From: Desulfofundulus thermosubterraneus DSM 16057
GTDB taxonomy: Bacteria > Bacillota > Desulfotomaculia > Desulfotomaculales > Desulfovirgulaceae
Direction of reading: 5' to 3'
Assembly: GCF_900142025.1 (NCBI RefSeq)
Contig: NZ_FQZM01000026.1
Span: 1-48,665, forward strand
DNA: 48,665 nt
Shown here: positions 16,385 through 24,996 of the stretch, in pieces
How positions within the stretch are numbered: the first letter of the stretch is position 1
Layout: each line of letters opens with the position of its first letter
Notes under the pieces: model-generated
Databases searched by the model: none
Told to the model about the DNA's origin: nothing
What the model saw: only the letters and a program-made list of their open reading frames with translations
Position numbers and translations under genes: made by a program

Positions 16385-17038
16385 ATGAAAAACAAAAAGG
16401 CCATGCTGGCCGTGGCTGCGGTAATGGTGGCCGTCCTTGCCGCCATATCCTTTTACTACTGGCATATGAACCGCTACTACGTCACCACCGAAGATGCCCG
16501 AATCGACGGGGATATTTACCGGGTGAGTCCCCAGGTGTCGGGTAAATTGCTGGAGATAAATGTGGAAGAAGGGCAGGCGGTCAGGGCCGGGGATATTGTT
16601 GCCCGCCTGGACGACACCACCCTCTCCCCGGCGGCTAACATTGACCTTGCGGTGGTGCGGTCACCCGTAAGCGGCGTGGTGGTTAAAAAGGTGGCTCATG
16701 TGGGTGAAATTGCCGCCCCGGGGCAGCCTGTAGTGATGGTTGTCGATCCCTCTGGCCTCTACATCACCGCCAATATCGAGGAGACCGATCTGAAAAAGGT
16801 GCGTCCGGGTCAAAAGGTGGACATCACCCTGGATGTCCTGCCGGGGCACAAATTCACGGGCCATGTAGCCCGCATAGGGCGGGCTTCCCTTTCCACCTTC
16901 TCCTTGTTGCCCGCCAACACCGGGGGAAGCTTTACCAAGGTGGTGCAGCGGGTGCCAGTGAAGATCGTGTTCGACGAGTATCCCGAAAATTATGTGGAAG
17001 TAGGCACCAATGCCCGGGTCAAGATTCATATCCGCTAA
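16385..17038 (+). CDS. Short HlyD/EmrA-type adaptor lacking the alpha-hairpin
   Basis: 217 aa from ATG 16385 after GAGGAGGAG. One N-terminal membrane helix (AMLAVAAVMVAVLAAISFYYW), then YYVTTEDARIDGDIYRVSPQ, an EmrA-like opening. The two lipoyl halves (VSGKLLEINVEEGQAVRAG and VRSPVSGVVVKKVAHVGE) are separated by only about 25 residues, so the long coiled-coil hairpin of EmrA (normally about 390 aa) is missing. The C-terminal barrel is complete. It is followed after 16 bp by a DHA2 MFS exporter, the usual EmrAB order. The missing hairpin suggests it does not reach a TolC-type channel (inference). Confidence 0.82.
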   Translation: MKNKKAMLAVAAVMVAVLAAISFYYWHMNRYYVTTEDARIDGDIYRVSPQVSGKLLEINVEEGQAVRAGDIVARLDDTTLSPAANIDLAVVRSPVSGVVVKKVAHVGEIAAPGQPVVMVVDPSGLYITANIEETDLKKVRPGQKVDITLDVLPGHKFTGHVARIGRASLSTFSLLPANTGGSFTKVVQRVPVKIVFDEYPENYVEVGTNARVKIHIR

Positions 17039-17054
17039 CCGGGCGGGGGGTTGT

Positions 17055-18596
17055 ATGATCATGTCCAAGGCTAAACCGGCCGTTTCTGAAGAAAACGGTT
17101 TTCCCTGGCGGGAATTGTTCATCCTGGTCATCGGTCCCTTTATGGCCATACTGGACGGGAGCATCGTCAATGTGGCCGTACCCAAGCTGATGGCCGTTTT
17201 TGGCGTCGGCACGGACAAAGTGCAATGGGTTTTAACCGCCTACCTGCTTACTTCCGGGGTTGTCATTCCGGTCAGCGGGTATCTGGGGGACGTTCTAGGG
17301 TACAGGCGCATGTACATCCTATCCCTGGCGGCTTTCACCCTCGGTTCCCTTTTCTGCGGCCTGTCGTGGAGCAACACTTCCCTGGTGGTGGCCAGGGTGT
17401 TCCAGGCCGTGGGGGGTGGGATGCTCGTCCCCATCAGCATGGGCATGCTTTTTAAAGTCGTTCCCCGCGGAAAGATGGGTATGGCCATGGGTATCTGGGG
17501 TATATCGGCCATGATGGCACCCACCATCGGCCCCACCCTGGGCGGCTACCTGGTGGATGAACTTTCCTGGCACATGATCTTTTTAATCAACCTGCCGGTT
17601 GGTTTGCTGGGTATGTTCTTTGCCGCTTTATTCCTGCGGGAAACCCCGCTTTTAAAGGCCAGGTTCGACCTGGTGGGTTGTATCCTGTGCGGGGCCGGCT
17701 GCTTTGCCGTTCTGCTGGCTTTGAGCGAAGGGCAGGACAAGGGGTGGACTTCCCAGTACATTGTCACCCTGTTGGCGGCGGCCTTCTTTTTCCTGCTCCT
17801 GTTCGTGCTCTGGGAGCTGCAGGAAGAACAACCCATGCTGGATGTGCGGCTGCTGGCCAACCCCGTGTTTGCGGCCAGCCTTTTAACCACCGCCGTGGTG
17901 ACCATCGGCCTTTTCGGCGGGCTTTTCCTGGTTCCTATTTTTACCCAAAACCTGCTGGGTTTAACACCGACGCAGACGGGCCTGCTCCTGATGCCGGCCG
18001 CACTGGCCAGCGGCCTGATGATGCCCATCAGCGGCCGGTTGTACGATAAAATTGGGGCGAAGCCGCTGGCTCTGGTGGGGCTGTCGGTGGTTGCCTTTAC
18101 GACATGGGAGCTTCATAAAATAAATCTGGACATTTCCACGCACTGGCTGCAAATGATGATGGTGTACCGGTCTCTCGGTATGGGTCTGGCCATGATGCCC
18201 ATCGGTACTGCAGGTATGGAGGCCGTTCCGGCCAGGCTTTCCGGGCGGGCGTCGGCTTTTAACAACCTGGTGCGCCAGGTTTCGGCTTCCCTGGGCATCG
18301 CCTTTCTCACTTACGTCATGACCAGGCGCCAGGCCAACCACTTCAGCTGGCTGGCCGACGGTTTTTCCTGGTCCTCCCCCGTCGCTTATGGAGCCCTCCA
18401 GCAGGTCAAGCAGGCCCTGGCCCTGCCCGGGGACAGCGCCCTGGCCGTCATCAGCCTGGCCGCCCAGCGGCAGGCCATGGCCAGCGCCATTGCCGATACC
18501 TTCATTGTCAGTGCCGTTATGGTAGCCCTGGCCATACCGCTGTCCCTGTTTCTGGGCAAGAAAGTGAAGGTTGCGGGGGAGGATAGGGATGCTTGA
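17055..18596 (+). CDS. DHA2 family MFS multidrug transporter (EmrB/QacA type)
   Basis: 513 aa, about 14 membrane helices. Diagnostic motifs: FMAILDGSIVNVAVPKL in helix 1, GYLGDVLGYRRMYI (motif A), RVFQAVGGGMLVPISM (motif B), and PTIGPTLGGYLVDELSW (motif C). It is a proton antiporter for lipophilic compounds in this family; the substrate here is unknown. The chosen start is ATG 17055 after GGGGGG; ATG 17061 is also possible. It forms a two-gene unit with the short HlyD protein. Confidence 0.9.
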   Translation: MIMSKAKPAVSEENGFPWRELFILVIGPFMAILDGSIVNVAVPKLMAVFGVGTDKVQWVLTAYLLTSGVVIPVSGYLGDVLGYRRMYILSLAAFTLGSLFCGLSWSNTSLVVARVFQAVGGGMLVPISMGMLFKVVPRGKMGMAMGIWGISAMMAPTIGPTLGGYLVDELSWHMIFLINLPVGLLGMFFAALFLRETPLLKARFDLVGCILCGAGCFAVLLALSEGQDKGWTSQYIVTLLAAAFFFLLLFVLWELQEEQPMLDVRLLANPVFAASLLTTAVVTIGLFGGLFLVPIFTQNLLGLTPTQTGLLLMPAALASGLMMPISGRLYDKIGAKPLALVGLSVVAFTTWELHKINLDISTHWLQMMMVYRSLGMGLAMMPIGTAGMEAVPARLSGRASAFNNLVRQVSASLGIAFLTYVMTRRQANHFSWLADGFSWSSPVAYGALQQVKQALALPGDSALAVISLAAQRQAMASAIADTFIVSAVMVALAIPLSLFLGKKVKVAGEDRDA

Positions 18597-18621
18597 CGGT
18601 AGGGTTGCGGGGTAGTATTAT
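18593..18621 (+). promoter_or_regulatory. Promoter of the second vapBC module
   Basis: TTGACG (18593-18598), a 17-bp spacer, TATTAT (18616-18621), overlapping the stop codon of the MFS gene. It gives the toxin-antitoxin module its own transcription start. Confidence 0.6.
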
Positions 18622-18640
18622 GGGGTGGGAGGTGAAGGGT

Positions 18641-18892
18641 ATGAAAACTGTAAAGTTATCGATTACCCTGCCCAAGGATCTTGTTGACCAGATGAAAAAC
18701 CTCACGACGAATATAAGTTCCTTTATAGCTGCTGGAATGAGGGAATATGTTTCCCGGGAACAAAGCCGGCGGGCGATTAAAGAAAGCGCCGGTGCCTGGT
18801 CCGATGAAAACCACCCTGAACTGCAAACTGTTGTAGATGTAGAAAAATATGTACGTGAGGTTAGATCAACATGGCGGCGTGCAGAACATTAG
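18641..18892 (+). CDS. Ribbon-helix-helix antitoxin, VapB type
   Basis: 83 aa, MKTVKLSITLPKDLVDQMKN, then ISSFIAAGMREYVSREQ, a typical RHH domain (about 1-45) followed by an acidic toxin-wrapping tail. ATG 18641 is preceded by GGGAGGTGAAGG; longer upstream starts lie in the promoter. Overlaps the PIN toxin gene by 22 bp. Confidence 0.82.
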   Translation: MKTVKLSITLPKDLVDQMKNLTTNISSFIAAGMREYVSREQSRRAIKESAGAWSDENHPELQTVVDVEKYVREVRSTWRRAEH

Positions 18893-19293
18893 GCTGCCTG
18901 CTGGATACCAGTGCGGTGATTTTACACCTGCGCAACTTTCCCGGGATGAAAGAACTTTTGCTCGAACTGCTCGATGCCCGGGGGCAGCTTGCCGTTTCAA
19001 CGGTTACTCTGGTCGAAGTCTGGCAAGGAGTAAAGGCGGGGGAAGAAGGCAAAACCCGCCGCTTTTTTGAAGGGGTATCAGTAATCCCTCTAGATGCCGA
19101 ATTGGCAGAAAAAGCGGGTGAACTGGCCCGGTCCTTGCGGGAAAAGGGTTTTACCATTGAACTGGCCGATATTATTATTGCCGCAGCGGCGTTAGCAGCA
19201 AAAGTACCGGTTTTAACGACCAACCGGCGCCATTTTTCATTTGTTGACGGCTTCGAGGTGTTGGAAATTAACACAATGCTTGCCGGTCGCTGA
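18871..19293 (+). CDS. PIN-domain toxin, VapC type
   Basis: 140 aa. CLLDTSAVILHLRN (first Asp), STVTLVEVWQGVKAG (Glu), IELADIIIAAAALAAKVPVLTTNRRHF (Asp and terminal strand) are in canonical order. Predicted Mg-dependent endoribonuclease neutralised by the RHH protein just upstream. The overlap of 22 bp means coupled translation. Confidence 0.88.
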   Translation: MAACRTLGCLLDTSAVILHLRNFPGMKELLLELLDARGQLAVSTVTLVEVWQGVKAGEEGKTRRFFEGVSVIPLDAELAEKAGELARSLREKGFTIELADIIIAAAALAAKVPVLTTNRRHFSFVDGFEVLEINTMLAGR

Positions 19294-19347
19294 ATGGAAC
19301 CAAACGGGCTGTAATTCGTCTATTAGCGTGGGAGGGGTTCGGAGTCC

Positions 19348-20181
19348 ATGCACATAAACCTCCTGGGTGCCCGGGTGGATGTGGTGGATCTGTCCGGAGC
19401 GGTGGAGAAAGTGGCTGCTTTTGTGGCCACGGGGCGCCCTCACCAGGTAATTACTTTAAACCCAGAAATTTTGTACCGTGCCCAGCAGGAGCCGGAACTG
19501 CTGGCCTTAATCAACCGGGCCGACCTGGTCACCGCCGACGGCATCGGCATCGTCTGGGCGGCAAAGGTGGCCGGCACCCCCGTGCCCGGGCGGGTGACGG
19601 GCATCGACCTCATGCTGGCGCTGGTGGCCAGGGCCGCCCGGGAAGGCTGGCGCGTCTTTTTACTGGGGGCGGCGCCGGGGGTGGCGGAGGAGGCCGCCCG
19701 CCGGCTGCAGGAAAAACACCCGGGGCTTGTGGTGGCCGGCACGCAGCACGGCTATTTCAGGCCGGCTGAAGAGGGACCTTCGGGGGAAGCGGTGGGTACG
19801 TCGCCCGCTCATATGCCGGGTAAATCTCCGAACGAAAGTGCCGGTGGACCGCCGGAAAACCCAAAGGACCCAACCGAATGGGACGTGGTGCAACAAATCC
19901 GGGGCGCAAAACCCGATCTCCTTTTTGTAGCCCTGGGTGCCCCTAGGCAGGAAAAATTTATCGCCCGGTACAAGCAGGCCCTGGGCGTGCCTGTGGCCAT
20001 GGGCGTGGGCGGTAGCTTTGATGTAATTGCCGGCCGGGTGGCCAGAGCCCCGGTGTGGATGCAGCGCCTCCACCTGGAATGGCTGGGCCGGCTGCTCCGG
20101 GAACCGCGCCGCTGGCGCCGTATGCTGGTGTTGCCCCGCTTTGCCTGGCTGGCCTGGCGAAAAGCGCGGTTGGGGAAATGA
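19348..20181 (+). CDS. WecG/TagA/CpsF family glycosyltransferase
   Basis: 277 aa. Family landmarks: VITLNPEILYRAQQEPEL, LVTADGIGIVWAAKVAG (catalytic Asp region), RVTGIDLMLAL, VALGAPRQEKFIA and GVGGSFDVIAGRVARAPVW. Enzymes of this family (GT26) add the second sugar, typically ManNAc from its UDP form, to undecaprenyl-PP-GlcNAc in teichoic acid or polymer linkage-unit synthesis. An extra 40-residue hydrophilic insert (about residues 138-175) interrupts the core. With TagO/WecA at 31751 it would make the lipid-linked disaccharide (inference). Confidence 0.9.
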   Translation: MHINLLGARVDVVDLSGAVEKVAAFVATGRPHQVITLNPEILYRAQQEPELLALINRADLVTADGIGIVWAAKVAGTPVPGRVTGIDLMLALVARAAREGWRVFLLGAAPGVAEEAARRLQEKHPGLVVAGTQHGYFRPAEEGPSGEAVGTSPAHMPGKSPNESAGGPPENPKDPTEWDVVQQIRGAKPDLLFVALGAPRQEKFIARYKQALGVPVAMGVGGSFDVIAGRVARAPVWMQRLHLEWLGRLLREPRRWRRMLVLPRFAWLAWRKARLGK

Positions 20182-20302
20182 TTAAGGTTTACCGGAGCGA
20201 GCGGGGACCAAACAGGGTGGTTGGAAAGTGGGGATGATTCAGGCAGGAAAGAGAAAGCTTTTGTCGAACCTTAAATTATATGAACTTGTTGGAGGGGTTG
20301 AA

Positions 20303-20767
20303 ATGGGAAAAAAATGGCCTGCCGTGGTGGCAGCCGTGTTATTGTGCGGGCTGCTCGCGGTCGGGGGGTATGCCCGGCTGGCGGGGGCGGCGGTGGGCGG
20401 GGAGCCCGGTTCCGAGGCTGATCCCCTGGTAAGCAAGAGCTTTGTGGAGGAATATGTGGCCAAATACGTGCGCGAAGCCCTGGGCGAAAGGCAGGGCGGC
20501 GGGGATTTCCAGTGGCGGGTGGCTACCGTACCTGCCGGGCAGGAGTTTACCGGCGGTGCGGGAGTGGAATTTATCCTGCGTTCCGGTAAGGCGGTGGCCG
20601 TGGATCCCACGGGCAGCGGGATACCGGATGTTACCTCCGGTACCAATCTGACCGCCGGGAAGGCGGTGGCTCCCAACCACCTGTATATCATTCCCAGGGC
20701 CGATGGCCGGGGTTTGCGTGCGCAGACCAGCGTAATCATCATGTACCGGGGTGCGGCCGGTAACTAG
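20303..20767 (+). CDS. Small exported protein of unknown function
   Basis: 154 aa from ATG 20303, preceded by GGAGGGG; the longer frame from 20228 would place the signal peptide internally. Signal segment WPAVVAAVLLCGLLAVGGYA, then a short helical region (SFVEEYVAKYVREALGE) and a conserved-looking domain: EFILRSGKAVAV, DVTSGTNLTAGKAV, NHLYIIPRADGRGL. Similar small exported proteins occur in Clostridia with no known role (my recollection, not a search). It lies between the WecG-like transferase and the LCP protein, so a role in wall polymer assembly or cell-surface binding is possible. Confidence 0.7.
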   Translation: MGKKWPAVVAAVLLCGLLAVGGYARLAGAAVGGEPGSEADPLVSKSFVEEYVAKYVREALGERQGGGDFQWRVATVPAGQEFTGGAGVEFILRSGKAVAVDPTGSGIPDVTSGTNLTAGKAVAPNHLYIIPRADGRGLRAQTSVIIMYRGAAGN

Positions 20768-20808
20768 GCCGGCCTTTATTACCCGACTGGAAAAAGCGGG
20801 GTGTTGGC

Positions 20809-22134
20809 ATGGTTAGACGCAGGCGGAGGTGGAGACCAAAACCCCTGTTCCTGCTTTTATTATTGCTTTGTCTGGCGGGGGGAGGCTATTTGCTCGCAGG
20901 CCACCTTGGCTTGAGCTGGCCGGGGTTGCCTGCAGTTCCCGAGAACAATGAGGCGCAGGCCGGTCAGCCCCCGGAATCCTTTACCGTGCTGCTCCTGGGC
21001 ACCGATGCCCGGCCCGGGGAAAAGGTGGGCCGGACCGACAGTATTATTGTGGCCAACGTCGATGGCGAGAAAAAGCGCATTGCCCTGTTATCCATACCCC
21101 GGGACACCCGGGTGGACATCCCCGGCCACGGGACGGATAAAATCAATGCCGCCGCCGTTTACGGTGGGCCGGCGCTAACCTGCGAGACCGTCTCCAACCT
21201 CATCGGGATGCCTGTGCAATACTACGCCCTGGCCCGCTGGGAAGGGTTCAAGAACATCGTGGACGTTCTGGGCGGCGTGACCATCGACGTGGAAAGGAAC
21301 ATGTATCACTACGATAGTTCCGACGGGCGTGAGTACGCCATCAACCTGCGCAAGGGGGTACAGCGCCTGGACGGCGACAAGGCCCTGCAGTATGTCCGTT
21401 TCCGGGGGGACGCCCTGGGGGACATCGGCCGCACGGAAAGGCAGCTGAAATTCTTAAAGGCCCTGGCTGCGGAAGTGATGAAACCATCCACCCTGGTGAA
21501 ACTGCCCCGCCTGGTGCCGGAAATAAACAAGAGCGTGGAAACAAACATGGGCTTCAAGCAGATGCTGGCCCTGGCCCAGGCGGCCCGGTATTTCGACCAG
21601 GCCGAGATCGTCACCCAGACCCTGCCCGGGCGGTTTCTGGATTTAAGGGGCGTCAGCTACTGGTATGTGGACCCGGCGCAGGCTCATGAGGTGGCCCTGG
21701 CCCTCTTTGAAGAGGGGCGGGTGACCCAGGTGGTACAGGGGTCCACGGTCAGCGAAGGGGGGCCTTCCTCCAGGCCGCCCGCGCGCAGGACGGAGACGGG
21801 GCAGCTTGCTGCCGGTGAGCCGGCAGTCACCCGGTCCGCATCGCCTGCGCCGGCTGTGCCACCGGTTCCTCCTGCACCGGAGGCGAATACTCCGGGTGGC
21901 GAGCCGCAGCCCGGGGATGGTTCTATCGGCGATACGCCCGGGGGCAGCATGCCGGGGCAGAATAACGTCACGCCTTCCGCCGGCCGTACAGGCAACGGTG
22001 GAGAGACCGGTGGCGGCAGCTCTTCTCCACCTGCGGAAAAACAAAAGGCGCCTGCCCCAAATAACGGAAAACAGAGCGGTGATAGCGGCGCGGTCATAGA
22101 AATTATCCCCATACCCAACGGAAATACCAGTTAG
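20809..22134 (+). CDS. LytR-CpsA-Psr (LCP) family wall polymer ligase
   Basis: 441 aa. Short cytoplasmic basic stretch, one membrane helix (LFLLLLLLCLAGGGYLLAG), then the LCP domain: LLLGTDARPGEKVGRTDSII, LSIPRDTRVDIPG, KINAAAVYGG, GGVTIDVERNMYH, LQYVRFRGDALGDIGRTERQ. The key Arg and Asp residues of the catalytic pocket are present. The C-terminal 140 residues are low complexity (Pro, Gly, Ser, Thr). LCP enzymes move undecaprenyl-linked glycopolymers onto peptidoglycan at the outer membrane face. The substrate is probably the polymer started by the GT26 enzyme upstream. Confidence 0.93.
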   Translation: MVRRRRRWRPKPLFLLLLLLCLAGGGYLLAGHLGLSWPGLPAVPENNEAQAGQPPESFTVLLLGTDARPGEKVGRTDSIIVANVDGEKKRIALLSIPRDTRVDIPGHGTDKINAAAVYGGPALTCETVSNLIGMPVQYYALARWEGFKNIVDVLGGVTIDVERNMYHYDSSDGREYAINLRKGVQRLDGDKALQYVRFRGDALGDIGRTERQLKFLKALAAEVMKPSTLVKLPRLVPEINKSVETNMGFKQMLALAQAARYFDQAEIVTQTLPGRFLDLRGVSYWYVDPAQAHEVALALFEEGRVTQVVQGSTVSEGGPSSRPPARRTETGQLAAGEPAVTRSASPAPAVPPVPPAPEANTPGGEPQPGDGSIGDTPGGSMPGQNNVTPSAGRTGNGGETGGGSSSPPAEKQKAPAPNNGKQSGDSGAVIEIIPIPNGNTS

Positions 22135-22843
22135 TGGTAAAAATTTAATAACCTGGTTCACTGAATATTTACCCGTGAAGGTTTCCGTACGCCTGTTTCA
22201 TTTTTGCTATCAACTTCTATCAAGCAGCGATAAAAGTGATAGCAAAAGCAGTTTACGCTCTCCGAGAGGCCGGGTACCCCCACCTGCCCGGCTGACGGGG
22301 CAGGCGGACCACGGGGCTTCTGGAGTCCCGCCCGAAACAGTCACCGCCAAACCGGTACGTCATCCGGCAGACCCAGAGGCCCACCGTCTTTATCCAGCCA
22401 GACAGCTTCCAAACGGCGGGGTGGTTTTATCGCCCGAAGGCTCCCACCTGAAGGACAGGAACGGTTTGGCCGACCGGAATGCCGTTTCCCGTACATCCCA
22501 GTGCAGGCTACCCGGCAGTGCTCAGTCCCCCAAAGGAAACCTCATCGTTAAAGCCCACTTCGCGTACGCCACTGCCAGCCAACGCACGTTCCATCGGAGC
22601 TTTCTCCTACCGGGCCAGCCCCTGCCCTTTCCCGGGAACATCCCGGGAGAATGAAAGGTGAACATCACCTGATATTAGTTTATATCATGCAATATTGGTT
22701 GGCAATACCTGTTTTAGGTAATTATCAGAAGATAAAGAAGCTGTTTTCCACCTCCTGCAGCTCCCAGCAGTGCACGCAGGAGGCTCGTAACTTAAGGGCC
22801 CCCTCCGGGGAACAATTTGCCTGTGCTGGAGGTCTGTTATATT
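22135..22843. other. Long GC-rich gap with hairpins, no convincing gene
   Basis: Over 700 bp without a recognisable gene. At 22202-22247 a near-perfect palindrome reads TTTTGCTATCA...TGATAGCAAAA with inner pairing. 22250-22650 is GC-rich; a 159-aa plus frame (22175-22654) is Pro/Ser/Arg-rich without family signatures. Reverse-strand frames are broken by stops, so a decayed element or structured RNA is possible. Further hairpins: GGTGA-ACA-TCACC (22659) and CCTCCTGC...GCAGGAGG (22751-22783) close to the DUF5693 start. Confidence 0.45.
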
Positions 22844-24778
22844 ATGAGACAACGCTGGTACCCCCTGTTGCTGGTGTTTCTGTTGCTGGCGGGTGTGATC
22901 GCGGCCGGCGCGGCCGCCTGGCAGCGCTACCGGGTGGAGGCCGGTTTTCGCACCGTGGAAGTGGCCATGCCCTACGAGGATCTCAACACCCTGGCCCGCC
23001 TGTCGGGACGGGATACCCTGGAAGTGATGCGCCTTTTCCGGGAACGGGGGCTGACCACCGTGCTCTTTAAAGAGCCCACGGCGGACGAGCTGCGCCGTGC
23101 GGGAGAAATAGCGGTGATGACCGGCCAGGAGCTGCAATTAATGTCGCCCCCCTGGCTGGGGCAGCTGCGGCGGGGGGGCGGAATAGCCACCCAGGATACC
23201 TACCTGGTCACCTCCCGGGAGGAAACCTTCCGGCACCTGCTCGCCCAGCTCCGGGCAAAGACATCCGGGGCTCAAGGCTACCGGCCGGCGCCGGGGATTT
23301 ACGTGGTACGCACCCCGGCCGATCCCGGCCTGTTGTCACAGCTGGGCCTCGGTTTTCCGGACGGCCCCCTGCAGGATACCGCCCGGGCCGGGTTGCTGGC
23401 CATGGTTCAGGTGCGCAGCTGGCCCGGGGCCACCGCCCGGGGGATTGAGCAGGCCCTGGCGCCATTGAAAGAGATTCCCAACCTCTCGGTTCTAGCTTTT
23501 AATGACGACACCCTGCCCGGCTACCCGCAGAAACTGCGGGCGCTGGCCCAGGTGGTGGATCAGCTGGGCGTGCCGGTGGCCCAGATTGAATTCTTCCCCC
23601 AGAAAGGTCTTGAGCAACTGGGGCTGTTGCTGGACAAGGATGTGGTGCGCCTGCACAGCATTCCCCCCAGGGATATGGGCCGCTACACCCCTGCCGAAGC
23701 ACTGGAACGCTACAGGCTGGCCGCTGCCGAACGCAACATGCGGGTACTGCTGGTGCGGCCCTTTCCAGGGGCGGGAGCCCGGGACGTGCTCCAGGAAAAC
23801 CTCGATTATATAAGCAGCCTGAAAGAGAGTTTGCAGCAGGAAGGCCTGGTGGTGGGGCAGGCTTCCACCCTGCCGGCCCTGCCCGTCTCCCGCGCCAATC
23901 TCTTCGTCATGGGCCTGGGGGTTATTGCCGGTGGCCTTTTGCTCGCCGGGCGCCTGGGTTTGCGCCGGGGGGAAATATGGCTTTTGCTCCTGGCGGTGGC
24001 GGCCTGGGCCGGTCTTTTAGCGGCGGCTCCATCTCCGGCGCGCAAGCTGATGGCCTTGGCGGCGGTCATTATTTTCCCCAGCCTGGCTATAATTACCAAT
24101 GTGCGCGCCCGGGGTGCTCCCGCCCTGGAAAGTGCGGGCATGCTTTTGCGTACCACCCTGGCTTCACTGTTGGGTGCACTTTTTACCGTGGGCCTTTTGA
24201 CGGATGCCGGGTTCATGCTCAAGCTGGACCAGTTCAGCGGGGTTAAGCTGGCCCACCTGGCGCCGCTGTTGCTGGTGGCAGGGGTGTTTTTCTTCCTGTC
24301 CGGCCCTGCAGAACCCTTTGGAAAGCGCCTGGAGAGGACGTTGAACCAGCCGGTGCTGGTCAAGTGGGCCGCCCTGGCCGCATTGCTCCTGGCGGTGCTG
24401 GCCGTTTATCTCGTGCGTACGGGCAACGAAGGGCAAATGGCCACCTCCGCCCTGGAGCTGAAGTTCCGGGGATTCCTGGATGCCGTCCTGGGAGTGCGCC
24501 CGAGAACCAAGGAATTTTTGCTCGGCCACCCCGCTTTAATGCTGTTGTTTTACACCGGCTACCGTGACAACCGCTTCCTGCCCCTGCTGCTGCTGGGGGC
24601 CATCGGCCAGGTCTCCCTGGTGAACACCTTTGCTCACATCCACACGCCGCTTCTGGTTTCTCTAATGCGGCTGGTCAACGGCCTGTGGCTGGGGATCCTG
24701 GTGGGCCTGGCGGCCATCCTGGTGGTAAACCTGGCCCAGCACTGGTGGCGCAGGTTCTCCCCGGGGGATAGTCAGTGA
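22844..24778 (+). CDS. DUF5693 family membrane protein
   Basis: 644 aa from ATG 22844 after TGGAGG. One N-terminal helix, an extracytoplasmic domain of about 320 residues (FRTVEVAMPYEDLNTLARLSG, then LSVLAFNDDTLPGYPQKL, YRLAAAERNMRVLLVRPFPG), and a C-terminal half with about ten membrane helices. This matches the DUF5693 architecture, often encoded just before CsaB, as here. The external domain resembles a TIM-barrel-like glycosidase fold by its beta-alpha rhythm (weak inference). Role likely in export or modification of the pyruvylated polymer. Confidence 0.8.
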   Translation: MRQRWYPLLLVFLLLAGVIAAGAAAWQRYRVEAGFRTVEVAMPYEDLNTLARLSGRDTLEVMRLFRERGLTTVLFKEPTADELRRAGEIAVMTGQELQLMSPPWLGQLRRGGGIATQDTYLVTSREETFRHLLAQLRAKTSGAQGYRPAPGIYVVRTPADPGLLSQLGLGFPDGPLQDTARAGLLAMVQVRSWPGATARGIEQALAPLKEIPNLSVLAFNDDTLPGYPQKLRALAQVVDQLGVPVAQIEFFPQKGLEQLGLLLDKDVVRLHSIPPRDMGRYTPAEALERYRLAAAERNMRVLLVRPFPGAGARDVLQENLDYISSLKESLQQEGLVVGQASTLPALPVSRANLFVMGLGVIAGGLLLAGRLGLRRGEIWLLLLAVAAWAGLLAAAPSPARKLMALAAVIIFPSLAIITNVRARGAPALESAGMLLRTTLASLLGALFTVGLLTDAGFMLKLDQFSGVKLAHLAPLLLVAGVFFFLSGPAEPFGKRLERTLNQPVLVKWAALAALLLAVLAVYLVRTGNEGQMATSALELKFRGFLDAVLGVRPRTKEFLLGHPALMLLFYTGYRDNRFLPLLLLGAIGQVSLVNTFAHIHTPLLVSLMRLVNGLWLGILVGLAAILVVNLAQHWWRRFSPGDSQ

Positions 24779-24794
24779 CCCCGGTTGGATGCGG

Positions 24795-24891
24795 CCCAGC
24801 ACTCACCCAAATATGATTCTGTTCCCGGCGTTACAGGTTTAATTGACACATCAGGTTTCGGGAAAAGCCAGTAATCCCAGTGAGTGCTGGG
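24795..24891. repeat. CAGCACTCA palindromic element, copy C
   Basis: 97 bp with perfect 12-bp ends CCCAGCACTCAC / GTGAGTGCTGGG. The interior TTACAGGTTTAATTGACACA aligns with the reverse complement of copy D. Lies between the DUF5693 gene and csaB. Confidence 0.8.
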
Positions 24892-24996
24892 TCCTCGTTC
24901 ACTCCGATGCTTCGCGCCGACAGCACCGCATCCTTGTCATAACGGTTTTTCATATACTTCCAGCAGAATAACTCGGGTGAAAACGGGGGTGTAGTT

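Noticed and set aside
22175-22654. 159-aa plus-strand frame in the gap after the LCP gene
   Set aside because: Starts inside a palindrome region, Pro/Ser/Arg-rich, no ribosome site or domain; kept only as a gap description.
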